Part shown: piece by piece, positions 1-11,712 of the stretch
How the letters are laid out: each line of letters opens with the position of its first letter
How positions within the stretch are numbered: position 1 is the first letter of the stretch
Source: Paraphoma chrysanthemicola
Taxonomy: Eukaryota > Ascomycota > Dothideomycetes > Pleosporales > Phaeosphaeriaceae
Length of the DNA: 64,000 bases
Direction: 5' to 3'
Assembly (NCBI GenBank): GCA_020744225.1
Contig: JAGMWG010000014.1
Location: 744,001 to 808,000, forward strand
The notes under the pieces: generated by a model
Database searches by the model: none
The model's input: only the letters and a program-made list of their open reading frames with translations
What the model was told of the DNA's origin: nothing
Program-made: the position numbers and the translations under genes

Positions 1-806
1 TACAACCCTGACACCAGACTACAAAAGATCAGTTGATGACGGCGTGTTTACAACAGAAGGAGGTTCAGACGATAGGGAGGCCTGAGAGCGAGACGATCAA
101 GTATTTAGTGAGGTTGTAATGATGGAGCCAATTGGGTACTAGAAGTAGAACGCAAGGCGATCATGCCGTGGAAATCTGAAAACTCATTAGTGAGGGATAA
201 CAGGCGTGAGACATGAGGATCACACAAAAAAGAGATTGTGCCGTCACGAATAGCAAGATGATGACAATAGACATGTGACTGATCCAAGTGACAGCTTTCG
301 TGGAAAGTAGAATTATGGCGAGTCGACCCAATCACAGATATGGAGATGCCTGCCATTCAATGCTGGTGTTCCAGCTACGTCGAAATCCAATCTGACTACG
401 ATTTAGGTGTGATATGACTTGGAAGTCGAAAGCCCAGTGTCCGACGCAAGTCAGTCGGCGCAATACTCGAACGAGACGTCGCACAAATCAGAGGCGAGAC
501 GATTCACGAATACGCAAGCAAGGGGATGAGCGACTCCAATGACGATACGGAGCCATCATGGCAACGGCCAGCGCTTTGCAAGAGGCATTTTAAGTATGCG
601 ACATCGCCAATGTGTCGAGGAGAGACTAGGAGAGGTGTGGCCGAGGGAAAGTGTGATGGGAGAATGATCCGTGCACGCACACGTGACGTACTTGCTAGTG
701 CCATTCCTGTCATCCACCGGATCGGCGACGCCCATCATACCCACAAGCAACTTGGCTCATCGTTGTCTGTCTCTTTACACAAGGTGAATAGTCTGCTTGA
801 AATGAC
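1..806. other. Upstream region without a supported gene
   Basis: I see no convincing coding region here. The short open frames on both strands have no recognisable motif, no signal peptide and no plausible splice partners. The segment next to 807 would be the promoter and 5' leader of the Zn2Cys6 gene. Confidence 0.4.
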
Positions 807-2981
807 ATGACCAAGCGGTCGCGCGATAGCACGGCAACATCGTCGCACTCAGAATCTTCTCGACGACACTTGCACGATGTAGTAGGGGCTGCAGACCATG
901 AAGACGATGATGGCGCTGCGTTGAAGAAGGCGCGATCTTTCATGGCAACTCTGGTGAGTGCATTGTAACTAGTCTATATATATGCGACTTACGTATTGAG
1001 GCCTGCGATGTATGTCGGTCGAGGAAAACGAGATGCGATGAAGATAAGCCGAAGTGTGGATACTGCAAAGCCATGGACTTGCAGTGCACGTATCAAACGC
1101 CTCGGCCTACCAAGAAAGATCAGTCAATGGCCGTGGCCATCAATGCCATACGGAGGCTCGAGGCCAAGATCGAAGACTTGGCCAGTGTTGTCAAGTCCTC
1201 CAGTAATCCACCTGTCGGCCCTGTGCCACCGTCGTCGGTGCCAGTACTGGATCATCGCTCACCGCATGCAACCTTCTCCCAGCTCAGTCCTGCGAGCTAC
1301 CCTCAAAGTGCCTCCTTGGGAATGCCGCGTCACGAAAGATCCAGCATACATGAGATCGCTATGTCACCACAAACGGTAGCAACTCCCGCCAAAAGCCCTT
1401 TCTCGATCGGGGAATACCCGAGCCAGACCACGCTGTCATTCAGCCAACATCGGGTTGCGCTCTGGCCTGCTGTCAAGCATATCTTGCCCACTGAGTTTGT
1501 CAACGCACGTACTAAACTAGCTCAAGACTATATAGTCGAAGTCGAAAGCCAGCGAGCGCCGTTACCCGTCTACATTGATCGCCCATTCGGAATTGTATCA
1601 GATTCATGGTTGATGAGCCTCCCTCAAGCAGCTGTGAAGGGTCTTGCGGATGCATACTTTGCTGTCTTTCATCGCAACACACCAATACTTGACAAATTCT
1701 TCTTCCATTCAAGCACGCTCGGGACTGCGATGGATAACGAGTTTGGTTATGACATGGAGTCATGTTTAGTCTTGGTTGTTCTCGCGCTGGGCTGCTTGGC
1801 TGTGAGAGCACACGAGGAGGGGGATTTCGCTTTGCCATCTCGGAGCTTGGCTCAAGAAAGGGGTTTTATGCGTCCAGATTGGTATGAGCTCACGAAAGAT
1901 GATCCGCCAGGCTTAAGATTTTTCAACGAAGCACGGAGACGCTTCGGATTTCTCATATGTCAAAATGATCTCCAGGCTGGCCAGTATTACATGCTGGTTA
2001 CGATATACTACTCGCACATCCTGCGGCCTCTCGATTCTTGGACAACCGTCAATCGCGCAGCTCTATGCTGCACGAGCATCCTGAGCCGCTCAGAGGCGGC
2101 TGACTTTGAGAGCTGGGAGGGCGACATGTTTTCAAGGCTCTTCTGGAACACTTTGATGTACGAAACTGTTATTACACAGGAGCTCGACCTACTCCCTCAC
2201 AGTGGGCTGTTGGAGTACGAGCCGGAGATACCTTTGCCAAGGTTTACTGCCTGTCCACGTCCCAAGACTTCCATCTCAGGGCTACTGACAGACGGAGACG
2301 ACCCCTTCTTCAACTTCCACTTCTTAGCACAGGCGGCACATCGCATAATATTGACTCGCGTCAAGCAGAGTGTGTATTTTTTCGCCGAGAAGGAAGGCTA
2401 CCCAAGCGCAAGTGTCACGGCAGAAATGCGTATGTAAACTGCTGTGAATATTGCGTGTACATCAGGTGCTGACTTTGGACAAATCTGTAGACCATCAGTT
2501 GGAGCAGTGGCGTTCGAATCTCCCTCCGTCGCTCCAATTCTCTGATGCTGAGAGCGCGGACGACTCTCCGAGTCCGGCCCACGTCATTGCCAAAGCCATG
2601 TTGAGAAGCCGCTACCTGGTGGCTAAATTCCACATCGGCAGGCCCTTTTTGTACAAAGCATTGCATGCGCCTAGTTTCACCAACGACACAGAGTATAGCG
2701 AGGTGCGCGAGGGCCTTCGGGGCGGCATGTTCTGGCCGACAACGATGGGGCTCTGCACACAGATGCTGTCGGCCCTGCCACTGAAGTTTGGATGGTGCTG
2801 CCAATGCTTTGGCCAGATTCTGTTGTTTCATGCGGTGGCGCGGTCGCCAGATCCGAAGTTGAGGGACAGCCTGCCAACCGGATGGCAAGACTGGGTGCAC
2901 GTTATGATGACGCTGATCGAAAGCTGTGCGCGGGACAGTCCAGGCATTGCAAAGGATGCTGAGCTTCTACGGCTTTTGTGA
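807..2981 (+). CDS. Zn2Cys6 fungal-specific transcription factor
   Basis: A nuclear DNA-binding regulator of the Gal4 class, 688 aa from three exons: 807-953, 1001-2429 and 2491-2981. Intron 1 (47 nt, GTGAGT donor) separates a Ser/charged N-terminus from the zinc cluster. Intron 2 (61 nt) has donor GTATGT, branch GCTGAC and acceptor TGTAG; only this acceptor restores the frame, the earlier CAG at 2465 does not. The binuclear cluster is complete: C51, C54, C61, C68, C71, C78, spacing C-x2-C-x6-C-x6-C-x2-C-x6-C, with the usual basic residues between the second and third Cys. The middle and C-terminal parts read like the 'fungal_trans' regulatory domain, including an LEQW..NLPPSLQF segment after intron 2. 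The start is the first ATG in frame with the cluster. Target genes cannot be told from the sequence. The next gene lies about 740 bp downstream on the same strand and is unrelated. Confidence 0.88.
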
Positions 2982-3723
2982 TATACTGCTTTTCCAGCGC
3001 TCGCTGTATGGAAACATCATACTGTAGTGCATCCAAGCCGTTGGTGGTGGTGAAGCATATGTTTCAGATACCTGCACAAGCATCACGCAACGCCAATGTT
3101 CAGCCCTACAATCACTGTAGGAGCACGCTCGGGAGCCTTGATAGATAGGACCTGCACGCAGAAATTGCACCGAGGCATGCAAAATACCACCGAGTTCACA
3201 TGCACACGATTTGTTCGCCAGATCAAGGCCTGCACCAAGCATCGACGCCAGACGCGAACGCGCACCGCCCTGGCGCGCCTTTGAGATCTCCAATTCTCCT
3301 AGACGCCATCTCGACGCCCAGTGCGATTTATGGCGGGCGCTTGACCGCAAGCGTGCGGGAGTTGAGCTTAGCCCCCGCCCGACCCAGGCAGGCGCAGGGG
3401 TTTAGAACACGGCGTCGACCAGCGCTGACACTGCCACCACGACGACTCCCTTTCCCCAGGCCACGCTCGTTCCGCTCCTTTTTTTGCCCTCCTTCTGTTG
3501 TATCCACACACACACGCACACATATACACTTTAATCGCGACGCCTTTTAGACTGCATCTTACTGACGGAGTTGTTGGACATTGCGTTGCTGCAGCAGGCA
3601 CACGGCCGTCTCTCCGCACACTCCGCCCAAAAGTCTCGCACTGCCGCACAACGCCCGCCCTTGCGCGTATCGTCCACGTCGGCAGCCGGCTCACAGCTAT
3701 CGTTGAACACGGCGCCTGCGCTC
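2982..3723 (+). promoter_or_regulatory. Intergenic / promoter region of the glycosyltransferase gene
   Basis: This holds the 3' end of the transcription-factor gene and the promoter of the next. From about 3425 to 3545 the + strand is strongly pyrimidine-rich and includes a CA-rich tract at about 3505-3530, the kind of C/T-rich leader common just upstream of fungal start codons. No TATA box or defined operator was identified. Confidence 0.35.
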
Positions 3724-5052
3724 ATGGGCATGGCCGACTACTCGTACCAGTCGCTCGCGAACATGGGCCCCCAGGGCCGGTGGCGACGGGTGCTGTTCAT
3801 TGCCATGATCCCCATGGCTTTCGCACTCATCTACTACAGCTACCCCCACAGCTACATGCCCAGCAGCTTCAAGTCATCACAGTACGCTCCCCGCGCCATG
3901 CCGCACAATCCTGGCTGACATGGCGCAGATATCCACAGACGCAAAATGTGACCATAGACGCAGACGACATCACAATGCCAACCATTATAAAAGCCCTGTA
4001 TGGCCCGATCCTGCACCCTGTCGATGCTGCAAACTTCACCGACGAGGACGGCGACATCTACCGCCTGCATGGCGAGCCCAAGTTCAAGGAGAAGCTGGGG
4101 AAGAAAGTCCTCATCCTCGACATCGATAGCAGGCCATTGACTGGCGACGGTCAGCTCATGAATGAGAACCTGAAGTGGAAGGGCATGCGACCGCTATCCG
4201 CGGGTATGCTCAGTCATTATATGTTCGGTGAGCCTTCTTCCCACGCCAGATCAAGATCAAGGGCTTCAGGGGCTGGGTAACGGAGCTGACATTCTTGCAG
4301 CCAAAATACACGGCTACGACTACAAGTTCATACGCGCGCCTGACTACGCCGATCGCTGGGGTACCTGGGTCAAGGTACCCATGATGAAGGAAGCTCTCAA
4401 GACACACGAGTACATCGTCTTCATGGACTCGGACGTCATGTTCCACTACCCCCATCTCCCTCTCGAATGGCTCATGAACTACTGGAACATGACCGACGAC
4501 ACCCTCGCAATGATGTCCATTGATCCGAATGAGCCGCAAAACTATGACGAGAAGGGCAACCGCTACCTAAACACGGGGTTCGTCATCGCGCGACAGAGCA
4601 AGCGCACGCAGGAAATGTACAAGGCTTGGGCAGAATGTCCCTCTGAAACCCGGTACCCAGGCTGCGCGCGATGGAAGCTGGATTGGGCACACGAGCAAGC
4701 GGCATTTGGCAACTACCTGCGCTACGACTTCGACCGACCAGATGATATTCGTGTTCTACCATGTGTCGAAGCCAACGGCGCACCAGAAGCCGCTAATCGC
4801 GGCGGATGCAAGGGCGTCTTCGTCCGGCATTTCTGGGTCGACAAGGGCTTGGTCGCAAAGAACCTTGCGGATCAAGTCATGCAATACTTCTTACCCAGAC
4901 TGCACCAGCTGTATCTTTCAACAGCGAGCGAACACATTGTGGACGCCAAGGGCTTCAGATTGGAGGGCGCGGATCTAATCGAAATGACCGAGGCAGAAAA
5001 GGATGCGTTGAAGAAAGAGCAAGGCAAGAACCAAAAGGACGAAGGATACTAG
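3724..5052 (+). CDS. GMA12/MNN10-like glycosyltransferase (GT34-type), type II membrane protein
   Basis: Predicted Golgi sugar transferase of 402 aa from exons 3724-3881, 3929-4227 and 4301-5052. Both introns have CTGAC branch sites (47 and 73 nt) and both are needed to keep the frame. The N-terminus is a short cytosolic tail, then one membrane anchor at about residues 21-41, then the lumenal domain. Motifs: KKVLILDIDSRP near 112-122, AKIHGYDYKFIRAP near 153-166, TWVKVPMMKEAL, and the metal/nucleotide-sugar DxD site as FMDSDVMF with D195-S-D197. The family (alpha-1,2-galactosyl- and alpha-1,6-mannosyltransferases) elongates N- or O-glycans in the secretory pathway using UDP-Gal or GDP-Man; which sugar is used here cannot be told. 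The C-terminus is Lys/Glu-rich. The start at 3724 gives the normal short cytosolic tail; an upstream in-frame ATG at 3571 would add 51 residues of low-complexity sequence and looks less likely. Confidence 0.8.
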
Positions 5053-6836
5053 GAGTCCTGCCCATTATGAGAGCTTGTCAATGGTCGTCTTTACTTGCAT
5101 CGCCAGGCGTTTATTGGATACACTATTGCCATTTCTGTTGGATTTGCGTCGTCCGGTCTTGACCGCGGTCATATATTACGGCAGATCTTCTTTGAAGCCA
5201 ATATGCTCTGAATTATCGGGTTGTACACCAGGGCAAGGAGTCACGGCGTTTGGGAGTTAAAACTGTTTGAAGCACGATCTTGATCAAGAATATCCGCGCC
5301 GCGCCTGTTAAAGTCAGAGGGCACTCGGACGATGGCGTCGTCCTATCATTTCGAGGTGTTTGATCTTCTTACACCTGGCTCAGAGTCATGACGCAATAGC
5401 ATCGCTGTCACTTTTCCCATCTAACAAGTGGTTCTGTGCCTGTCCCCTTCATTTGTTTGTGCGATGGTACCCGGCTAGATGTCAAAACCTTCATAACAGC
5501 AGAACGGTCCATTGCAACCAAGATCTACGCAGGATGCTCTATACTGTGAGGTAGATTTAGGTATCTTTGTTCGGAATCTCAATAGATTGGCGTCTTTCCG
5601 TTCCATAACCTGTTGTATCATTCTAACATCAGGTCCAAGCCATGTGAGACCCTACAGACTGTTCATATTCCTACACAAACCAGGGATACGTCGAGATACA
5701 ATGTCGATTCAAAAGCATGACACTACCACGGCAAAGAAGAGTACATCTCGTCCAGTCTATATATACTGAGAGTAACGAGTCTACCATGCTGTGGTTTACC
5801 CTGGAACATCCATGGATAATCACATGTTCGAAAAACCTTCGCCTCAAGCTCTAGCGCAACATGATCTTGAACACTATCTTACCTGTAAGAACTCCACACC
5901 ATAACTCAAACTCATCATACTCTAGCTCTAGAGTAGACAAAGGGAGAATGAAGAAAAGAGAAGATGAAATGGGATGAATTGAGGCGTAATACACACGTTA
6001 TTTACAACTGCTACTACCACGATTCATCGTAGCCCAGCAACCAGATACTACAGAATGACCAACTATGTATTGAAATTGTTCTTCGACGCTCGTCTTTGTC
6101 GAGTGTTCAAGCACTTGCGTAATTGAAGTCTTGAACGATGGCAGAGGACATGATCGCCGAGCTGACTAGCCAACGCGGCCCATGGGGCCATAATCTCTAG
6201 ACATGACTTTTCTTTATGGTTACCAAACGTTTCATAATCATGCTCACAAACTACTGTGGAATGCTGGCTTGTGGCAGTCGAGTATAATCTTGCTAATTTG
6301 ACGGCGTGCAATAAGACAAAACTCAACACAGGCCGATATGTGAAATGCAAGGAGCCGATGAGTAAATTCTTGCGTGGTGACAAAATATGTACATATAGAT
6401 TGGGGCCAATCACTGTACCACAGTCCAGCGAGCATATCCGCGCTGTTGGTTCTCACCAACCAGAGACATGAGCTGTCCGGCGCAGCATCGTGCGGGAAAT
6501 TATCCCTGATCTGAATAATGCTCAAGCCATTCACACGATGTGGCCTTGAAAGAGATTACAAGGCTGAAATAAATAATGCGACAAGTGGTGCGCTAGAAAT
6601 AGAGTTGAGAAGCAAACTGAACCAAGAAAATATCCATCCAATGATCCACATCAGCACTTGACGGATCGACTCAAATCGCGTGTGCAAGCGATGAGGAGGG
6701 TATGCCAACGGAAACCGAACTTGTCCAAACTTGAGCCTGGCTAACATGACTAGTCCAGACTCATCCCAAATGCAATGTTGAATGTCAAATATTGTTGTGC
6801 AGTACTTCGATATTGTGGGTAGCGAGATCGCGCACT
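5053..6836. other. Intergenic region, no gene recognised
   Basis: About 1.8 kb between two converging genes. Short open frames exist (for example 6063-6413 on the minus strand), but none shows family motifs or convincing splice partners. It would contain the 3' UTRs of both neighbours. No tRNA, repeat or transposon motif was seen. Confidence 0.45.
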
Positions 6837-7997
6837 TTACATGGAGCCCATGGCGATGAGGGCTTCAATGGCCTCGCGTTCAGGTCCCGTTCCAGTGACG
6901 CCGGAGGATGCATTAAAAGCAGTAGCAAAAGAAGAGCCCGCGTTCACGACGTGATTGCCGCGGGATGCAGAAAGAACAGCAAGATCGTTCTTGGTAACAG
7001 GCGTCGCAATGCGACCATGAGGTAACGAGTGGGCCTGAGCCGAGGCGCTCCGATAGCGGGGATTGCTCGTCTGCGTTCGGCTTAGGTAATTGTAGTCGCG
7101 ATATTCGCGGCGCGGACCGCGACGGGTATCGCAAAGGACTTCTGGGCCCATTGCAGACCAGTCTTCTTCATCGGTGTCGTCGTTGAGATCTTCTTCCAGA
7201 TCCATCTCCGATGCCGAGTCCGAGCCAGTGCTCTCGCCCGAGCCGTCCAGGGACATCTGGTCGGCCATCTCTTCGTCGTCGTCGCCGTTGCGATTCGGCG
7301 ACCACGATCCAGCTGCCCAGCTGCCCGAATACACGTCACGACCGCCACGCATCTTGGGCACTTGCAGGCCGGTACTGTCGACGCTGGCAGGGGGTGTCGA
7401 AGCGTGACCAGCACGCGATACACCGATAGGCATACCTCGAGCAGCAGATGCTGAACCGGCAACGCTCCATCGGCCCCATCCGACCTTTTCAAACCTGACT
7501 TCTCCATGCAAACCGCCGCCGGCGCGATGTTCCAGCGCAGCGACCACGAGCCTCCGTGCTTTTGCAGGGGCCAGGCCAGAGAAACCGGGAACCGACTGGG
7601 TGAGATGGGCCATCATCTCGCGTATGGGCATAGCACCGTGGCCAACAATTATATCGGGCAAGTAGTGCTTAGCCAGCATCAGCGCTGTGATTTGGCGGGT
7701 CGCGTCCAGACCAGCCAGAGCCTCCTTGGAGAGCGCCGAGGGCAGGTCCTGCGCCGCAGCGTGCTCAACGGCATCCTGGAGATCGATGTCCATGGTCTCG
7801 TCTGGCGTGTGCAGCCGTCCGGCTATGGGCATTGGCCGGCGTTTGTGCGCAGGGAGCGTCGGGGATATGGAAGACGGCGGTGTCGGCAGCGTGCCGGGCG
7901 AAGGGGGATGGCTGCCATCGTGTGTGGGAATGCCAGTGGCCTGCGCAGCAAGGGCTGCGGTGATGCTGGACAGAGGCTTGTGGGCGATGGCAGCCAT
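6837..7997 (-). CDS. Stb3-like Sin3-binding transcriptional regulator
   Basis: Predicted nuclear regulator of 386 aa in one exon. In yeast, Stb3 binds the Sin3 histone-deacetylase complex and the RRPE promoter element of ribosome-biogenesis genes; the same role here is inferred from family only. The conserved domain is at about residues 87-178: LSKEALAGLDATRQ, ITALMLAKHYLPDIIVGHG, PIREMMAHLTQSVPGFSGL, then the Arg-rich KARRLVVAALEHR and a closing VGWGRW. The N-terminus is Pro/Ser-rich with many SP/TP sites; residues about 236-290 are a strongly acidic Asp/Glu/Ser stretch. I chose the ATG at 7997; the frame stays open a little upstream but only to a GTG. A CAG just upstream of that ATG could be the acceptor of a 5' UTR intron. 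Confidence 0.75.
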   Translation of the reverse strand: MAAIAHKPLSSITAALAAQATGIPTHDGSHPPSPGTLPTPPSSISPTLPAHKRRPMPIAGRLHTPDETMDIDLQDAVEHAAAQDLPSALSKEALAGLDATRQITALMLAKHYLPDIIVGHGAMPIREMMAHLTQSVPGFSGLAPAKARRLVVAALEHRAGGGLHGEVRFEKVGWGRWSVAGSASAARGMPIGVSRAGHASTPPASVDSTGLQVPKMRGGRDVYSGSWAAGSWSPNRNGDDDEEMADQMSLDGSGESTGSDSASEMDLEEDLNDDTDEEDWSAMGPEVLCDTRRGPRREYRDYNYLSRTQTSNPRYRSASAQAHSLPHGRIATPVTKNDLAVLSASRGNHVVNAGSSFATAFNASSGVTGTGPEREAIEALIAMGSM

Positions 7998-9112
7998 GTT
8001 CGGGAGGTCGACGGGCTGACGTGGTGAGTCACGCACGTCAACAAAGGGGCACCTTCTGGTCGAAGGAGCTGGGGCGCGGTGGAGGCAGAAGCAGGCTGTC
8101 CACGGGCGCGTCAGTATTGGGGAGCTGCACTGCGCGGCAAGATGCGCGAAGCCACGAGCGGTTCCGACTCACCTGATGCTGTTCAGCCTGGATGGGCGGC
8201 GGTGCGCGTGGTCGACGGAGAGCAAGGCAGGGCGAATGCTGGGCCAGACACAGCGACTGGGCTGCGGGGCGCGATGTTTATAGAGCGACTTGCTTGCGGG
8301 CGGGCGGGCTGTTGTGAGTGGATGCGCTGCTGGAGCAAGCTGCAGCGGCGGGTGGATGTGCTGGATGCAGCTGTCGTCGTTCCGAGAGACTGGCGGCCGA
8401 TCGGCGGTGATCAGCAGGCGACGGGAGGATCTGGGACGGGGCGCGCTGGGGCGAGAGTGACGGCGACGGGCAGGTGCTGGCGATGGGTTCAAGCTGGGTC
8501 CAAGGTGAGGTTTGTTGCTGTTGTTGGTGTTGTTGCGGGCGTGGTGCAGGCAGTCGGTCAGGCGCAGATAAGGGCTCGTGAGCCAGCTGCTTCGGAACCA
8601 AGGCAGGCGCACGCATCTGACGGGAAGCGACGGGCTCGTGTCCCTGCATCGGCGCTGATTGGCTCTTTCCAATCGCGATCGCAGCACCCATCATGGCATT
8701 CTCGCGCCTGTCAGCCGGCACGCCACAGACACCCCCAAAGCAGGGCAATTGGTGCCTGCGCAAGTCCGTCACTGCGTAATAGCCACGTCGTGGACTCGCA
8801 CCACCACGGCCGCTGTTGCTGTCTGTTGTCTGCTGCGATGCCATCGTCATGACACCTCCTCTGGAGCACTGCGAGACGCCATCGCCCGCACCCCCCGATG
8901 TCCCTTGTGTGCTTGCTGAGACTCCTCTTCCGTTCCCAGCCGAGACCCATACCGGCCTGCCACTCTGCAGCGTCCAGACAGCCCTCCATGCGTTCGCAGC
9001 CCCAACACTCATTGGCCTTATCGCCCGCGGGGTCCCAGCCCGCCATTCACGCTCCGATTTCGCTACGTGCATCCCGCGTCCAAGTGAGGGGCTCCAAGCT
9101 CAAGTCAATTGA
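7998..9112 (-). other. GC-rich leader/intergenic region between STB3-like gene and TOP3; possible 264-codon ORF
   Basis: GC-rich stretch with long open frames on both strands, probably because GC-rich DNA has few stops. The longest on the minus strand (8278-9072, ATG start, 264 codons) is rich in Ser/Pro/Ala/Gln with a short Gln run, and matches no domain I recognise. It could be a long 5' leader of the Stb3-like gene with upstream ORFs, an N-terminal exon, or noise. I do not call it a gene. Confidence 0.3.
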
Positions 9113-11449
9113 CTATGACATGTATGGTCCCACAGCGCGTGCAAGATGCTTCAGCCATGATTCGCTTCGCCCACGACGTACTTTCTGATAGCCTGCGACA
9201 CTCATATAAGCAACGTGCCGATGCAAGTCAAATCCAACATACTGACATACCAATTTGAGCACGTTGATCTGCTGTGCTGTGCGATCAAAGACGGCGCGAT
9301 ACTTCTCCAAATTCTGCTGCACCACATCCTGGCGCGTACTGCGGCCTTCACAAATGGCCTTCATCTGCACCTCCATCTACCGAGAGTGTTAGCTTGCACA
9401 TCGTCAATGCAGACATGGATGCACTGACCTCCTTGCGCAGGAAGGGTTTGCTGAGCGAAGTTTCGAATCCCACCTGGTCGTATCCCTCAATGAGCGCCAC
9501 TCCAAGCGTCGTCGGTATGAACTCTTGAATACCGCCCATTGCACCTCCTCCTCCTCCTCCTCCTCCTCCTCCTCCTCCTCCTCCTCCTCCGTTCTGTACT
9601 GGCGCTCCGCCTCGCCCTCCTCTCCCTCCCCGAGTACCACCACGGCCACGGCCGCGCCCTTGTGCGCTGCCATTGCCGCCGCCTGCAGGTGCGCCACCAC
9701 CTTTACGCCGTGCAATGACATATTCGCGGTCTTGCACTTTGGCAATGTGTTCGGCCATGGTGGCGTCTGTGCCTATACCATTCGCGTCCATAAGGGCAAT
9801 CAGTTCGGGCTCGGTGAGATAGGTCGGAGCTGACGTCTGTCCATCATGCATGTTGGCTTCAGTAGGCTCGAAGACCTCGCCCACGGCGTATTCAGGGAGC
9901 TGTTGGCTACTCTCCCATTTGTCGTATGGGTACACGTCAAGATAGTTCCGAGCAATAACCCGCAAACCGTGTGCGTGGAAGGTCTCACCTCCATAATCTA
10001 TCTCAATGTCTGTAGCTTCTCCAACAGCATCCTCAGAGCAGCATGCTAGAAAGCGGCGAACCACAAACTCATAAACACGACGTTCGCCCTGAGTGAGCTG
10101 AGTCGGTGTGACGTAGTTGACAGGATGGATGGGCGGATGAGCCTTGTCGTTGTTGTGCCCCGAGCGAGGTTGGCTAAAACCGCCATTCAGGAGCTGCTGT
10201 GCAAAGGGTCCCCAGCTGTTGTCCTGGGCCTGCCTTCCGACAAGAGCTCTGAGGTCTATGCCGCGGTCAAACTGGTCCGTTTCAGTGCGCGGATAGCTGA
10301 TCCATCCTTTAGTATACAGATCTTCCGCCACCTTCATAACCTCCTGTGAGGTCATGCGGAGAAATCGACTTCCATTTTTTTGAAGCTCCACAGTCGTGAG
10401 CGGCAGGGGTTTCCACTTCTTTGTTGGCTTCTTTACCATCTTGGTGACTTTTGCGACTTTTGCAAGCAAGCACCGCTCGAAAACGATGATGACAGTCATA
10501 CGATCGAACAAATGCCCACGCCGCCAGTTGAACTTGACGTCAATGTTGCTTTTGTTGTGCACAAGCCTAATATACCAGAAGGGTTCAGGGACAAAATTGC
10601 GCACGCGTAGATAGCGGTCGACGACAAAGCCCAGGGTTGGGAACTGACACGATCCGTAGCTGATCACTTTTCCGCGCTCCTCTCCGTGCGTTGGGATCAT
10701 GCTTTGCAGCGCCATGGTCTGCATCCGGGTGAAAGCCGCCCCTAGACGCAGGTCCAGTTCGATGCGGGCCGATACAGCATTGGCTTGGGCCTCGTCTAGC
10801 AATATAGGATTCTGCGATGCTTGGATGACGTGGCTAGCTTTACATCAGTAGTGCTCTGGTTGAAAGCAGTAGTGACCTACGCGCGTTCGATGTTGCTGAA
10901 GCGCGCCCTATACACTTGTATGTTTGGGTTTGCCTTGAGCACAATGTCTCGTATTTCAGTCCCAATATGCTCTCCCTCGCGATCGCAGTCGGTCCATATG
11001 AAGAGTATCGAGGCATATCTTGCCTGGGCTTCGATGTTGCTCGCCACGAGCTTCTTATCCTGGACTCCTTCAGCAAGAGCGTTAGCACCGAATGGGCCGG
11101 CGAAGCTCACCTCAGCGATGAAGGACTGAATAGGTGCGTCGAACAGGTCCGCGGGCTGGCATGAGTGCCACTTTCGGAACCGCTCGTGGAAGTCCTGCGC
11201 GACAATGTGTCCGGCTACACACGTAAAGGTCACAGAACATTGCCCCCACTGTTGGAAGCGAAATTCAAACTTGTAGTTCTTCACCCAGGCTATTCCGCGA
11301 GCATTTTCCTTGGAGACTTGTCAGCATTGCAACCATGTGACCTGGCCGTGGTGGCTGGCGGCGCTTACTGCTCTTGCCTGTCCACCGAGGTGGTTTGCGA
11401 CAGCTTTTGCAATCGATGGCTTTTCTGCAACACACAGCACCCGAGCCAT
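9113..11449 (-). CDS. TOP3: DNA topoisomerase III (type IA)
   Basis: Single-strand-passing type IA topoisomerase, expected to act with a RecQ helicase and Rmi1 to dissolve recombination intermediates in the nucleus. Four exons on the minus strand: 11369-11449, 10881-11308, 9429-10833 and 9113-9376, giving 725 aa; introns of 60, 47 and 52 nt, all GT-AG. The N-terminus MARVLCVAEKPSIAKAVANH carries the TOPRIM Glu (E9); the second TOPRIM motif is WTDCDREGEH with D134, D136, E138. The catalytic tyrosine is Y350 in GWISYPRTETDQF. Late core motifs DANGIGTDATMAEHI and FIPTTLG..LIEGYD are present. The protein ends soon after a Gln/Lys-rich helical tail and, like yeast Top3, has no C-terminal zinc fingers. 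Unusual: an RGG-repeat plus poly-Gly insert (about residues 547-600) inside the core. The start lies 263 bp from the divergent DUF1295 gene. Confidence 0.93.
9544..9590. repeat. CCT trinucleotide microsatellite inside TOP3 exon
   Basis: A perfect CCT run of nearly 16 units on the + strand. In the TOP3 frame it encodes an uninterrupted run of about 16 glycines, directly after the RGG repeats. Triplet slippage would change glycine number without shifting the frame. Confidence 0.9.
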
Positions 11450-11712
11450 TTTCGCGCAGCACTGAGTCGCTCATGAGGTGCAGCTGGGGAGAAACTCATG
11501 TCATGTGAAGACGCGAATAGCGCGTTTGAGCCGCGCACGGGCGACCCTGCAGCTCGGCACAGCACCCCGGACGGCGGACGACGAGAAAAGAAGGCGCGAC
11601 GACACTCATGAGGTCATCGCCTTCCGTAGTCCTTCGCACGCGACTGCCCTTATTTTATTCGTCTCCCATCGTATCCTACTCAATTGAGCCACCCGCACCT
11701 CACCCCTTCACC
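11450..11712. promoter_or_regulatory. Divergent promoter between TOP3 and the DUF1295 gene
   Basis: The 263 bp between the two start codons must hold both promoters. It is C/T-rich near 11690-11712 on the + strand, and the downstream ATG sits in a good context (TTCACCATG). No specific factor site is claimed. Confidence 0.55.

Noticed and set aside
2430..2465. Shorter version of intron 2 of the Zn2Cys6 gene (acceptor CAG at 2465)
   Set aside because: It puts exon 3 in the wrong frame; the acceptor at 2490 keeps the frame and follows a GCTGAC branch site.
2505..2525. GTTCGAATC resembling a tRNA T-loop
   Set aside because: No acceptor stem or anticodon arm around it, and it lies within exon 3 of the transcription factor.
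8079..8852. Plus-strand 257-codon open frame
   Set aside because: Lies in GC-rich DNA where stops are rare, starts are weak, composition is Arg/Gly/Ala-rich with no motif, and it overlaps an equally long frame on the other strand.
11309..11377. GC-AG first intron in TOP3 (donor GCAAGA)
   Set aside because: A normal GT donor (GTAAGC) nine bases further along is in phase with the same acceptor and gives a family-like N-terminus.
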